Source: Proteles cristata cristata
Lineage: Eukaryota > Chordata > Mammalia > Carnivora > Hyaenidae
Direction of reading: 5' to 3'
DNA: 64,000 nt
Assembly (NCBI GenBank): GCA_017311185.1
Contig: JAESUZ010003282.1
Coordinates: 558,001 to 622,000, forward strand
The notes beneath the pieces were generated by a model. The model was not told the origin of the DNA. It ran no database searches and saw only the letters and a list, made by a program, of their open reading frames with translations. The translations under genes and the position numbers were made by a program. Position 1 is the stretch's first letter, and each line of letters opens with the position of its first letter. Positions 45,621-56,730 of the stretch are shown one piece after another.

Positions 45621-47774
45621 GGCTATTCCTCCTTCGGATGGAAAAATGGGCTGAGTCACCTCAATCACTCCCTTCCACATAATGAATGGCAGTGCTACCA
45701 TTCCATCGTGTAAGGAAAACATAGCAAACAAGTTTATCCCTGATTCTTGGGGACATGCGCATGTGGCCATGGGGTTCTTGCCTTCCAGCAAATTGAAATC
45801 AGATAGAAAATAAGATGTCCAGACAATACAACAGATGTACGTGCTTCCAAATCAGGTGGGTATTCAAGTAGGAATCAAACTCTCATATATCACCAGAAGC
45901 AAATGGCACGAGAGCTTTAAAAATGTGAACACCAAAGCAGAAAATTGCCTAACTGTGAATGAGTATTAGTATCTGCATGACTTGTTTTTAGTTCTTCCTT
46001 ACTTAGCAATAACCCTTCTTCATTCTGCTATAGAAAACACTGTTTCCCTTAATAGGTGTTAAACCGACACTAATTCCTGTGGTTTCCTGATCAGTAGCAA
46101 GACGAAGCACATGCAAATATTTTTTCGTGTTGGTTAAAACTCTGTGGACTGCAAGTTATTTCCCCTCTGATGCTGTTTTTATATTCAGGTCTTCTAGGTA
46201 TCATAAGAGACAAAATTAAGAGTAATATATGTTCATTTTTAAAATAAGCCAAACTAAGCTATAAAATTTTAGATGCCTTTGGGTGTACCTCAAAGAATGT
46301 GACATCAGCAGTTATATAATTTTATTGCTGATGTTAAGCCTGTGACAAACTCTCAGCTACAGTTTGCTCTGGATGTCGGAAAATGAACCTTATGAATTTT
46401 AATGCCTTTTACTTTTGACATTGATTTATGTTTTGTACAGCTGTACTTTTCTATACACTGATATAAATAAACAGCATCCTTAATAGAACATTTGGAGAAT
46501 GCCTTGTTCCAAAGTGTTACTTTTTAACATCAGCTGGAGGTTGTTTAAGTAATAATATTCAAAGTGTGTACACTAATCATAACAATTTGAAGTGATATAA
46601 AGATGTCTATAAATGTTTGTGTGTTTGTTGTACAGATTCAAGCTTTTAGGTATGAAAACAGTGTTCAAATAAAGCTGCTCGAGGTGCTTTCCAACACTGC
46701 CAGAAACAAAGATGACATGATGATAGTCTAATGGACTTATAGCCAGCATCTGACAGTGACTCATTCAGATGTGAGGTGATTGTGCTCATTCAAGGGCAAA
46801 GTTTGGCCTCCAGGATGGGGGAACAGAGGGCATAGAAAGGGATATTTTTCTGTACCCTTTCCGTTTATGATTTATGCATCATTGGATGGCATCTTAATTA
46901 ATTTGACTTTATTCACATAACAGACATTTGGAAGCCAGTTCCAAGGAAGTTGTAAGGCACCCAGACAGCACAAATTTCCTTCTTCTACCTCATGGAACCA
47001 ATGTAATTGTTCCCGAAGGTAGGAGGGTTTCTAACAAGCCAGTTTCTGAATACCCTACATCTTCCTTTCTCTCAGTCGTAGGAGATGCCCTCAAAGGGAA
47101 AGGAAGGTCTCCATCGTGAAATTTTGGCACATGTTGCCCCACCTATACTCTGCTTAGTCATGGCTGTCAGTGACCAAGGAGTATACACAGGGTCCGTGTG
47201 TTGTTATGAGCCATTCATACATTTAGCAAACAGGATTTTTACTCCACAAAATGCAGCTGAAAGAAATACCACATTCATTTATCTTGTGAGTCCTTTAATC
47301 TCTGAGTCCCCATATACCTATGGGGCAGGAGATTAAATTCTGATCCTTTTGAGGGGAAATATTTCCCTTTCATCAGGGTAGTAAAAGAACCTCAGTGGTG
47401 TCCTGAATTCCAGAACATTTTGGGGCAAGTCTTGAGCACTCACTTTGCACCTGTCAATATGAATATACCTGCTATGTGATCTTTATGATTCATGCATTAT
47501 AAACTCTTCTAGATAGAAGTCATGTGCTCTGCAACTGATTTCTGTATGCCAAAATTATCTTTTGAAAGATTGGTTTTCTTTGAAATGATGGGCAGTGTGC
47601 AAATTCTTAAGAAATTTTTCTTGTTATTACTTAACAGCAAAGAGCTCAGGAACTTGGCAGGTTCATAGCTAGTCCATATGGCGGTTGAGGAAAAGACATC
47701 CTGCCCTAAAGACACTTCAGCACCCTTTGCTAGGAAGTGGTTTCCAGTGTGAATAGCACCCCCTGGTTATAAAC
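45621..47774. other. Unassigned unique sequence
   Basis: About 2.1 kb with no recognised repeat or gene. A small inverted repeat, ACATCAGCA (46302-46310) and TGCTGATGT (46326-46334), flanks a 15-base AT-rich loop. The 46270-46480 patch has intermediate GC and looks unique. Confidence 0.45.
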
Positions 47775-47804
47775 AACTGCACTACCATATATGGTAGTTC
47801 AGTA
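47775..47804. promoter_or_regulatory. CArG box within a 28-bp near-palindrome
   Basis: ACTACCATATATGGTAGT (47781-47798) is a perfect 18-bp palindrome. Pairing continues past one mismatch to 47776-47803. Its centre, CCATATATGG (47785-47794), is an exact CC(A/T)6GG serum-response-factor site. The match is sequence-level only; nothing shows the site is bound or that a gene nearby uses it. Confidence 0.45.
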
Positions 47805-47834
47805 GAGGTTGGAGATTTCTATTTTACTTTGTTT

Positions 47835-47990
47835 TCTTCAGTACTACAGATGTTCGAATTCTAGAACTGAAAGGGACTTGATGGTTATTCGACTTTTAGG
47901 AAAACCGAGGCCCAACAGGTAAACTGAGTCATCCAACATAGTTCATGAAAGGAATGAAATTAAGGTCATAGCTTCTCATTCATTTGCTGC
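47835..47990 (-). mobile_element. MIR-like ancient SINE fragment
   Basis: 'TTCTAGAACTGAAAGGGACT', 'AGGAAAACCGAGGCCCAACA' and the following GGTAAACTGAGTCATCC resemble the copy at 25445-25585 and antisense MIR-like elements. Weakly conserved. Confidence 0.5.
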
Positions 47991-50900
47991 CACATTTTCT
48001 ACTTAGACAAAATTCTGAAGACCAAATATTGGCTTAAACAATTCTAAAGAAAAAAAAAAGAACATGTGAATACAAGAAGTTAAATCTGTTAGCAAAAGAT
48101 TCACCCCATTAAAAATAACAAAAACCAAATTCCTTATGCTGTTTAAGATATGGCTACTTTTCCAAAAATACTTTTACACGCAATTTTTAGAAATGTGTTT
48201 TGTTTGGAGCAGGTTACTCCTGTGTTAGTGGCGATACAGTGTGAAGGTCTTTGTGGTATCTAATATGCTAAAAGCTTTAATTACCTCTTTGAAGGGATTC
48301 CCTCAACAGAGTTACTGAATAGTGGATAGAAGTTAGCAGCAGCCACTTGTTAGGGCTAGGTAAAGTGTTTGTAAATGACCGGCAATATTTGAAGAAAAAA
48401 AATCCTAAACCTAAAACAAAACAAAAAATACAAAATAACCAGTGTACAGTATCTTGGAACTGTGGTATCATTATCATTGTCTTTCTCCAGCTTTACACAG
48501 CCAGGCCAGCCTCTCCCTCAGCCTTTGCTCTTGATTTTCCTCTTAGTCATTTGTGAGACCATTGTGGGCTCAGTGCCACAGTACTTTTGAAGGTGCCTAA
48601 TGATGCTGATGGAATCAGCAATACAATTAACAAGGAACAAATGATATAGCTCTCAGGGTAAGCATCCTGCTTTGTCCTTTACATGTATTTACTTTTGATG
48701 AAATACAGTGAAGACCCTCTGAGTTTAGGGACTTAATAACTCCTACTTTCAGTAGAGGGTGATATTTCCTAGGATAGAATGAATTAGGTAGATTTATTAC
48801 ATTTTTTACTCGGTCCAATACCCTCAACCTAATGGGTTGCAAAGTGGAGTATTTTAGTCTCCATTAAAGTCTTTAATTTTTTTCTAGAACTACCATATTT
48901 TTTATACCTTAAGAGTCACCTGGGCTATGGAGATTGGTGTTTTGAAGAGATTTTATATTTTGAATGATTTCTGTGTATAGCAGGTTGGATAGTAAAGCAC
49001 AAGAAGATAATAATAATTATTATTATTATTTTAATAAGACCTCCCCCTTTCTACATGCCAGGTGCATTCTTTTTTAAAATCAATCTCCTTTCATCTCCCA
49101 TCTTCCAATCAGGTCATAGAAAAGGGCAAAATCACTCAGTAGGCCTCAGAACCTGGTTATTATTCAAACAGGAGCATTTATAATATCTAACTAGAAAAAT
49201 GAGGTAAACAAAATGTAAGTACAGTACATTGCCTCAATTTTATATGATGAAATGGGAATAATAAAGCTCATAAGATCATAAAAGTAACATAATAAACATC
49301 ATTATGTAGCTAATGGGCTGGGAATTAAGGGTGGTAGATTGCTTGCTCTAGGCCTGATGACATTCTTTCTTCTTAGCCACCTTGCATTACCAGGAAAATA
49401 GAACGTTGAAATGACTGTATTTATTGTCCACAGGATGTGAACTGCAGTCCTGAGCACTGGGCCTTTACTTACTAAGTAATCAGAGAGACGCTATCGCTCA
49501 AGACCAGTGAGGTTTTTTAGGAAAGGCATGCTTTATTCTGTTCTTGAAAATTTAGAGAATAAGACAATTGGAGAACATTCCTCCACCTCCTCCTTCCCTA
49601 ATATATCTTCTTTCCTTTCTTTTGATTGACATCAGCTATGAGACTAGTTGACAAAATTATACAATTCGTGACATTTCTTTTCTGGCTACGAAATTTGCAT
49701 TAAGCTTGGCAACATTAAACCCTAAGCATCTGTTTTTTCAACTCTCTGGTCTTCCCAGTGGTCTCCCCTTCTTTACCCTAGTGTTCCTGAGTCTCCATTA
49801 AGGAATGATAATTCCTAGGTTACTTGTCCAGAGAATTTCTCACAAGTTTACCCATGAGCAATTGAACCATGTAAACCAAACTGACGAGTCACAAAATCAG
49901 GCACTCTTGAGATCTTATTGGATAATTTGGTTATTTGGATTAGCAGTCTTATATTGAGGGACTCCCCCCACCTTCTTTAAAGATGGAATGGATTGTGGCA
50001 TTATAGCTGTTGAATCATAATAAGTGGTGAAAATGAACTGATACTGCAATTCAGTCAAAACAGTAGATGTACTTTCTGTCTATGGCACGTTCTGATAGAG
50101 CATAGAAAAGAAACACCAAATCACTGGCTGACGTGCATGAGGTTCCATATGATTTCTTCTAGCCTCAAGACATTCATGAGTCAATGATTTATTTTTGTGA
50201 ATAATGATATATAAAATTGCTTAAAAATAACCCTGCTTCCTAAGAGCATTCTTCAAATAAAGGATGTGAGCTAGCATATCCTTTTCTAAGTTTCTTCTTG
50301 TCCAGGTTAAGACACAGCCAGCTTTCATTTGTGATACAGTTTCTAGGTCCCTATCAACAGCACACTCTTAATGGACTTTATTGAGCATAGGTTCAGCTCA
50401 TTTAAAAGTTTTTGCATATGAACTTCTGTCAATCCAGGTATTATATTTAATTCGATTATTTTAACAAAATAGTTATTTTGTGAACCCTAACACAGAATTT
50501 AAAAATTATATAGGTTATTCTTATTGTTGAGATTTAAATTCAGAATTCTAGCTAAAAGAGATTTTAAAAATTCTTACTTCATTCAGTATTAGCTCTCCCT
50601 ACCAACTTGAGAATATACATAAATGTCATCAACGCGGTTTTCATGTCTTCATTTAAATTATTCATTGAATATTAAATATTGATACAAATATTGAGCAGAA
50701 CATGAAAAAGGCAGGAGCCTGGGGAATATCACTATAGATGATCCCTCTAGAATGGTGTTTTTAAACTTAATGATTATACTAGCCAGTTTTTTGAAGGGAA
50801 TTCAAACAGTTCTCTATCCTCAATGTTAACTTTGGTTGTTATAATTATTAATAAATATATGAAATTACACGCATAGCACTTATACAGCTCCAAAAATAAA

Positions 50901-51054
50901 AATGTACACATTGTTCAAAGAAGAAACAAAGTTAACAACATGAATTTTAAAAGATGGGAAACATTTTAAATTAATTACAAAGCAGTGATATAATACTTAG
51001 TAGTAGAAACATTACTTTAGTGTGTAATTTTAGTTTTATCTTTTTTAAAATATT
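47991..51054. other. Unassigned sequence
   Basis: About 3 kb with no CAN-SINE, L1 or gene recognised. A weak antisense MIR pattern lies at about 49220-49350. The region is AT-rich toward 50400-51050. Confidence 0.45.
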
Positions 51055-51153
51055 AAAGAGCAGAAATGGATATCACTGTCTTGTACCCAACTTTAATGGG
51101 GATGCTTCCAATGCTTTATGAGTGTACAGAGTTTGCTTTAAAGTTTATTTAAA

Positions 51154-51353
51154 AATTTTTAATGTTTATTTTTGAGAGAGAGACAGCATGAACAGGGGAG
51201 GGGCAGAGAGAGAGGGAGACACAGAATCTGAAGCAGGTTCCATGCTCTGAGCTGACAGCACAAAGCCAGACATGGGGCTTGAATTCACAAGCCATGAGAT
51301 CATGATTTGAGCTGAAGTCAGATGCTTAACCAACTGAGCCATCCAGGCACCCC
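51154..51353 (-). mobile_element. CAN-SINE inside old L1
   Basis: Minus-strand copy: tail complement 'AAAATTTTTAATGTTTATTT', body 'CCATGCTCTGAGCTGACAGC', head 'GAGCCATCCAGGCACCCC'. Approximate target repeats TAAAGTTTATTTAAA (51139-51153) and TAAAGTTTTGATAAA (51354-51368). Confidence 0.95.
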
Positions 51354-51419
51354 TAAAGTTTTGATAAATATCTTTTTATCACGTTAAAGATATTTCCTGG
51401 CATTTTTAGGTTGTAAAGC

Positions 51420-51423
<4 letters not shown>

Positions 51424-51467
<44 letters not shown>
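51424..51467. repeat. (TG)n microsatellite in L1
   Basis: About 22 uninterrupted TG units inside the old L1 fragment at 51055-51770. Confidence 0.97.
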
Positions 51468-51468
<1 letters not shown>

Positions 51469-52088
51469 CATTTATATGTGGATGTTTTGTGAGAGATTAT
51501 GGAATTTTATTGAATGGTGATGATGTGTTTTTTTTTTCTTTCAGTATATTACTGTGATGACCACAACAGTATCATTTATTTTCTCTCTCTTGTTAGAGTG
51601 ACTTTGTTAACAGTTTATTGGGATTTTTGCACTTAACACTACAAAATCATATGAGACTGGTCCTTTATTTTCTATCGTTGTATAGTTCTTTCTCCTCCAG
51701 TTTTAATATCAAAGATAGATTAGCCTCATGAATAACTTTGGTAGTTTTTTTTCTTACTGTTTAGAAACAAGTATTTTCTATAAGTTTATGACTTGTCTTT
51801 TCATTCCCTGTAAATGTCTCTCTCAGAGGGCAAAAGTTTTTAATTTTGAAGAAGTCCAACTGATCAATTTCCTTTTATAGATTATATTTTTATGAGATAT
51901 CTAAGAAATCTCTGCCTAACCAAAGTTCATGAAGATTTTTCCCTTATGTTTTCTTGTAAAAGTTTCATAGCTTTACATTTTACATTTAGGTCTGTGATCC
52001 ATTTTCAGTTCATTTTTGTGGTGTGAAAATTTTCTTTTACATATGGATATAAAGTTGTTCTAATACCATTTAGTGAAAAGACTATCTT

Positions 52089-52398
52089 CTCTCAGATGAA
52101 ATGACTTTGAACATTTGTTGAAAGTTATATATGAATATACATATGAAATCAGATAATGATATATACATGAATTTATACAGATATAGAATATCTATGACTT
52201 TATTCTATACCATTGATTATTCCTATACTGTACCATTATTTCTCTCTCAGCTGAATTGTCTTTGAACATTTGTCAAAAAGACGTTTTCTATATATATGTG
52301 AATATATATGAAATCAGATAATAACAATATATACTTATAATTATACATAGATACTTAATATCTATGACTTTGTTCTATATGACTGATTATTTCTATTC
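52089..52398. repeat. 155-bp imperfect tandem duplication
   Basis: CTCTCAG...CTTTGAACATTTGT, ...ATGAAATCAGATAAT... and ...ATCTATGACTTT... recur in the same order, starting at 52089 and again at 52244 (period 155). The copies differ by many substitutions and small indels, so the duplication is old and arose after the L1 inserted. Confidence 0.85.
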
Positions 52399-53251
52399 CA
52401 ACCACTGGGTTCTGTATCATACTATTATTCCTCTTAACATCAATGTCACACTGTTTTGATAGACATATCTTTATAATAGTTCTTGAAATCAGGTAGCGTT
52501 AATCCTCCAATTCTCTTTTCTTCTAAAATGTTGTTTAAGCTATAAGAGGTCCTTTACTTTTCCATGTAAACTGTATAATAAGTTTGTCAGCTTTTCCAAA
52601 AGTGTCTTCTGAGATTTTTATTGGGACTGTATTGAATCCATGATCAGGATGGATAGAATTGGCATCTCAATGATATTGAACTTTCTAATCCATTTAACTA
52701 ATACATGCCTCATCCTTTATTTTTGTTTCCTTTTATTTTTCTCAGAAGCATTTTGTAGTTTTCAGTGTATAGATATCACACATATTTTGTCAGATATATT
52801 GCTAAGTATTTGAGATTTTAAAGATGCCATATAAGTGGTATTTTTCCTTTATAAAGTATTTGTTGTTAGTATACAGAAACATAATTAACTGATGCAATTG
52901 ATCATGCAACCATGAAAGACGAACTTAATACTTAATAGCAGCTTATAGCAGCTTTTGCTAAAGATTCTTTCATATTTTACACAGATGATAATTTCTTTGG
53001 CAAATAGACTTAATTCTTTCTCTTCAATATATTTGTCTTTTATTTATTTTGAGAGCCTTATTGACCTTGCAAACATTTCTAGTAAAATACTGAATAGGAG
53101 TGTGGCAACAGACATCTTTGTTTGTAATCTGAACTTAGAGGGAAAATATTCAGTCTTTCACCATTAAGTATGATGTTAGCTGTAGGCTTTTTGTCAATGC
53201 CCTGTGTCTGAGTGAAGAAATTTCCTCTATACCAAGTTTTCTGAGATTACA

Positions 53252-53477
53252 AATTTTTTTAATGTTTATTTTTATTTTTGAGAGAGAGAGAGAGAGAGAG
53301 AGAACGAGAGAGCATGAGTGGGAGGGGCAGAGAGAGAGACACACAGAATCTGAAGCAGGCTCCACCATCAAGATGTCAGCACAGAGCCCGGTGTGGGGCT
53401 TAAACCCACGAACAGTGAAACAGTGAAATCATGACCTGAAGTCAGATGCTTAACCAACTGAGTCACCCAGGTGCCCC
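53252..53477 (-). mobile_element. CAN-SINE inside old L1
   Basis: Minus-strand copy with (AG)n expansion (53280-53310), body partly altered ('CTCCACCATCAAGATGTCAG'), a local 'AACAGTGAAACAGTGAAATC' duplication, and head 'GTCACCCAGGTGCCCC'. Weak target repeats TGAGATTAC (53242) and TGGGATTTT (53478). Confidence 0.94.
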
Positions 53478-53583
53478 TGGGATTTTTGAAAAATAAAGAA
53501 TGATCACTGGGTATTATTAGATATCTTGTTCTAAATCTGTTGAGATGATCATATGTTTTTTTTAAAGTATGTTTATATAGTTG

Positions 53584-53609
53584 ATATATATATATATATA
53601 TATATATAA
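53584..53609. repeat. (TA)n microsatellite
   Basis: Thirteen TA units in old L1 sequence. A candidate site for length variation. Confidence 0.97.
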
Positions 53610-53660
53610 TTTGAATATTAAACTCATCTTGTAATTCTGGGATAAACCCAACATGTTTAT

Positions 53661-54430
53661 TGTGATGGGCAGAATGCTAAGATAGTTCCTGAGATCCCTA
53701 TCTTTTAATGTGAACAACCTACTCTTGAGTGAAAATGATGAAGTGATCATCCCTAGATTATGTTAGGTCATATAAAACATCGTTGTAGCTGTCTAGAAAG
53801 TGATTTGCCTATTGGCTTTATTTCTTTTTTCTTTTCTTTTCTTTTTTTTTTGGAGAGAGCAAGAAAGCATGCCATTGGGGGAGGGGTGCAGAGAAAGAGA
53901 GAGAATCCCAAGCATTCCAAGCTCACTGAGTGTGAGCTTCAGACTCAGAGCTTCATCCCATGTAGGGCTTGATCCCACAACTCTGGAATCATGACCTGGG
54001 CCAAATTCAAGATTCAGACACTCAACCAACTGAGCCAACAAGGGCACCTCTTTCTGTTGGCTTTTAAAAAATAAGTTTCCAAGCCTTGAGAGAGCCATGC
54101 TGCTAGGACCTTAGGGGCAGCTTCCGAGAGCAGAGAGTGACCTCAGCCAACAGTTAGCAAGAAAATGGGGATATCAGTTTTATAATCATAGGAAATTAAT
54201 TTTGCCAATGATACAAATGAACTTGGAAATGAACTTGGAACAAGACTATGAGCCTTTGATGAGATTACAGCCTTGGACAGCTTAATGTCTCCCTTGTAAG
54301 ACTTGAGCAGGGGACCCAGGCAACCCTTGTCTGGACTCCTGACTTACATATATTGTGAGATAATAAATTTATATTGTTCTAAGCCACTAAGTTTGTGATA
54401 ATTTGTTGTGCAGCAGTAGAAAACCAATAG
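53661..54430 (+). mobile_element. LTR inserted in L1, itself split by a SINE
   Basis: It begins TGTGATGGGCAGAATGCTAA and ends near 'TTTGTTGTGCAGCAGTAGAA', with an AATAAA (54362-54367) and 'CTAAGCCACTAAGTTTGTG', the layout of MaLR/ERVL-type solo LTRs. The old L1 reads on across both sides. No internal retroviral genes are present. The SINE at 53829-54049 lies inside. The subfamily is not determined. Confidence 0.72.
53829..54049 (-). mobile_element. CAN-SINE nested in LTR nested in L1
   Basis: Minus-strand copy of an older type, with head 'GAGCCAACAAGGGCACCTC', '(GA)n' at 53890-53905 and T-rich tail complement at 53822-53850. Short repeats TATTGGCTTTA (before) and TGTTGGCTTTT (after) mark the target. 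The 101-codon frame 53793-54098 is SINE/LTR antisense and not a gene. Confidence 0.9.
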
Positions 54431-55640
54431 AGTCATAATATACTTTATATATATTTATAGTTGGATTTCATTTACTGAACTTCTTTTAAGAACATTTTCA
54501 TCAATGTCAAGAAAGACATTGATATGTGGGTTTCTTATAATGCCTCTGTCTGATTTAGCATTTGGGTAATGCTGACCTCATAGAATAAGTTTGGAAATAT
54601 CCACTCCCTTTCCCCTTTCTGGAACAGTTTCTGTAAAATTTGTTCTCTAAATTCTTGGTCAAATTCAAGAAGCTCAGTGGAGCTATCTCAGCCTGGGCTT
54701 TTCCTCATGGGAAGGTTTTAAACTACAAATTTAATGTCTTTTAATAGATATAAGATGACTCACGTTATCTATTCCTTCTTCTGTGAGGTTTGGTCATTTG
54801 TGTCTTGTATGGAAATTGTCCATTCATCCAAATTGTAAAATTTATTGTCAGGAAGCTGTATATAATAAACCCTTATTATCATTTTTAATATCTACAGAAT
54901 TTGTAGTGATGCCTTTAATCTCATTTCAGACTACTGGCAATTTGTGTGTATGTGTGTGTCTCTCTCTTTTCCTGATCAGTGTGGTTAAAGGGTTATCAAT
55001 TTTATTGATCTTTTCAAAGAACCAGCTTCTGGTTTCATTGATGTTCTCTATTGTTTTTCGGTTTCTTCTTTCATTTGTTTGTAAGTTGATCTTTATTATC
55101 CCCCTTCTTTTGTTTACTTTGGGTTTCATTTTCCCCCTGCCTCTAATTTCTAAAGGTGGAAGCTAAGATATTTGGTTTGGGAACTATCATCTCCTCAGTA
55201 CTACTTATACCTGAATTCCACAATTTTCACATGCCTTTATTTTGTTTAGTTCATAATGCTTATTTTTCATTTTGATTCCTTCTTGGTCCTCTTTATTATT
55301 TAAAAATAAATTACTTAGTTTCCAAATATTTGGGAATTATCAATATACCCTTCTGTTACTGATTTTTTTATTTCATCCATTGTGGTCAGAAAATGTACTT
55401 TACATATTTTCAATCCTTTTATATTTACTGAGGCTTGTTTTATGGCCTAGCATATGTTTATGTTTATGCATATGTCCCTTATGCCATTGAAAAGAGTACG
55501 TTTTCTTCTGTTGTGAGTGGAATATTCTGTAAGTATCAATTATGTGAAGTTCACAGTATATGTTCAGTACCTGAACTACTGGACAGCATAATTTCCAAGG
55601 TTTATAGGTGATTCTGTTTCTCCCTTTGTGCTGGCACAGC

Positions 55641-56342
55641 ATTTTGCTGGAGGCTATGACTTTGGTGTTTTGGATGGAGATTTTCTAATCACTTTTCAAA
55701 CAATGGCAGCATTTTTCTACCTTCTAGAACTGTGTGGTGAGCCAGAATTGACCTCCCAAAAAAACTCAGAGCCCATTGCCTAGAAATGCCTAACTTCATA
55801 GGCATTAAGATTCCAGCTATTAAAGGATGTACATGTTCTACATCATTCTGTGCAGTGCACTGCATTGAATCCAAGTCCACCATGACTGTCGAATTTCTTC
55901 ATTTCTTTCAACTGAAGATTTCCCATTTTTGCTTTTGAACTTGCCTATAAATCTTTCATATCTTTTCAAATATTTTAAGTGGAATGAATGTCTTGGTGTT
56001 TGATGTGAGGCAAAGGAAGCTTTTTGTATTTTCTCAGTCTGGTATCTTGACTGAAAATTCTTAATCTGTGTTTTTTGTAAATATTTTTTAATCTAGGTTA
56101 CTATCATTCTAGATCAGAGGATTACTATTTGAATAAACATGTTGAATACGGTGGCATTAATAACATTAAACTTTTGTTTAAAAATGTTAGCAATTAGAGC
56201 TCTTAACCTCCAAATCCACCTTTGAGAGATTTTTGAATAGTAGTTTTAATGATATGTCACTTAATAGCATTGGAAAGCTTTCTTGTTCATATTATCATAT
56301 GGTTTGGCTATCTTTTTGATATTATAAGAAATGAAATTAGAG
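55641..56342. other. Unassigned sequence
   Basis: Lies between the L1 endonuclease end and the next SINE. It may include the 5' edge of the old L1, but no landmark convinces me. Confidence 0.45.
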
Positions 56343-56468
56343 GGACAGCTCAGTTGGTTAAGTGTCTGACTCTTAATCTCAGCTCAGGTCCTGATCTCAG
56401 GGTCATGAGTTCAGGCCCTGCATTCTACTACATCTTGGGTGTGGAGCCTACTTTAAAAAAAATTAAAT
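56343..56468 (+). mobile_element. CAN-SINE, short older type
   Basis: 'GGACAGCTCAGTTGGTTAAG', 'GTCTGACTCTTAATCTCAGC', 'TCAGGGTCATGAGTTCAGGC' and 'GGGTGTGGAGCCTACTTTAA' show the short carnivore-wide type with no CT-rich 3' body. The A-rich tail runs to about 56480. Confidence 0.88.
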
Positions 56469-56518
56469 AAAATTTTAATTAGCTTATTGCTAGAATCAGG
56501 GACAGAAATAGAAAAGGA

Positions 56519-56712
56519 GGGGCCTGAATGGCTCAGTCAGTGAAGCATCTGACTCTTGATTTCATTGGAGCCCTGCCCACATTGAGTGCCTCCACCCAGT
56601 GTTGGACTGGAGCTGACAGTGTGGAGCCTGCTTTAGATTCTCTCTCTCCTCTCCATCTCTCTCTGCCCAACCTCCCCTCTAAATAAATAAACTTAAAAAA
56701 AGAAAAAAAAGA
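56519..56712 (+). mobile_element. CAN-SINE, older type
   Basis: Head GGGGCCTGAATGGCTCAGTC, 'CATCTGACTCTTGATTTCAT', then 'AGCTGACAGTGTGGAGCCTG' and a CT-rich part. Tail AATAAATAAACTTAAAAAAA. Similar flanks AGAAATAGAAAAGGAG (before) and AGAAAAAGAAAAGGAA (after) look like a target-site duplication. Confidence 0.92.
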
Positions 56713-56730
56713 AAAAGAAAAGGAATTCAC

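Larger units (their letters stand above)
51055..51770 (-). mobile_element. Old LINE-1 ORF2 fragment A
   Basis: Antisense L1 ORF2 sequence from the reverse-transcriptase region: 'ATCACTGTCTTGTACCCAAC', 'TTTTGATAAATATCTTTTTA', 'GGAATTTTATTGAATGGTGA' and 'TTAGCCTCATGAATAACTTT' appear in the expected antisense order. It is interrupted by the SINE at 51154-51353 and a TG microsatellite. Heavily diverged and not coding. A second, longer L1 piece starts just to the right. Confidence 0.75.
51775..55640 (-). mobile_element. Old LINE-1 ORF2, nearly full, multiply interrupted
   Basis: Long antisense L1M-type ORF2. It starts with the C-terminal region ('AGGGCAAAAGTTTTTAATTT', 'CTAAGAAATCTCTGCCTAAC' near 51830-51920). 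Middle landmarks include 'GATCCATTTTCAGTTCATTT' and 'GACTGTATTGAATCC' (52627). The reverse-transcriptase region runs to about 54720. The endonuclease end follows ('AAGAACCAGCTTCTGGTTTC' at 55015 and 'CCATTGTGGTCAGAAAATGT' at 55377). It contains a SINE (53252-53477), an LTR with its own SINE (53661-54430), a 155-bp tandem duplication and a (TA)n run. Many stops and frameshifts are present, so no product is possible. Confidence 0.88.

Noticed and set aside
53793..54098. 101-codon minus-strand frame
   Set aside because: It is a SINE and LTR read through and has no independent evidence.
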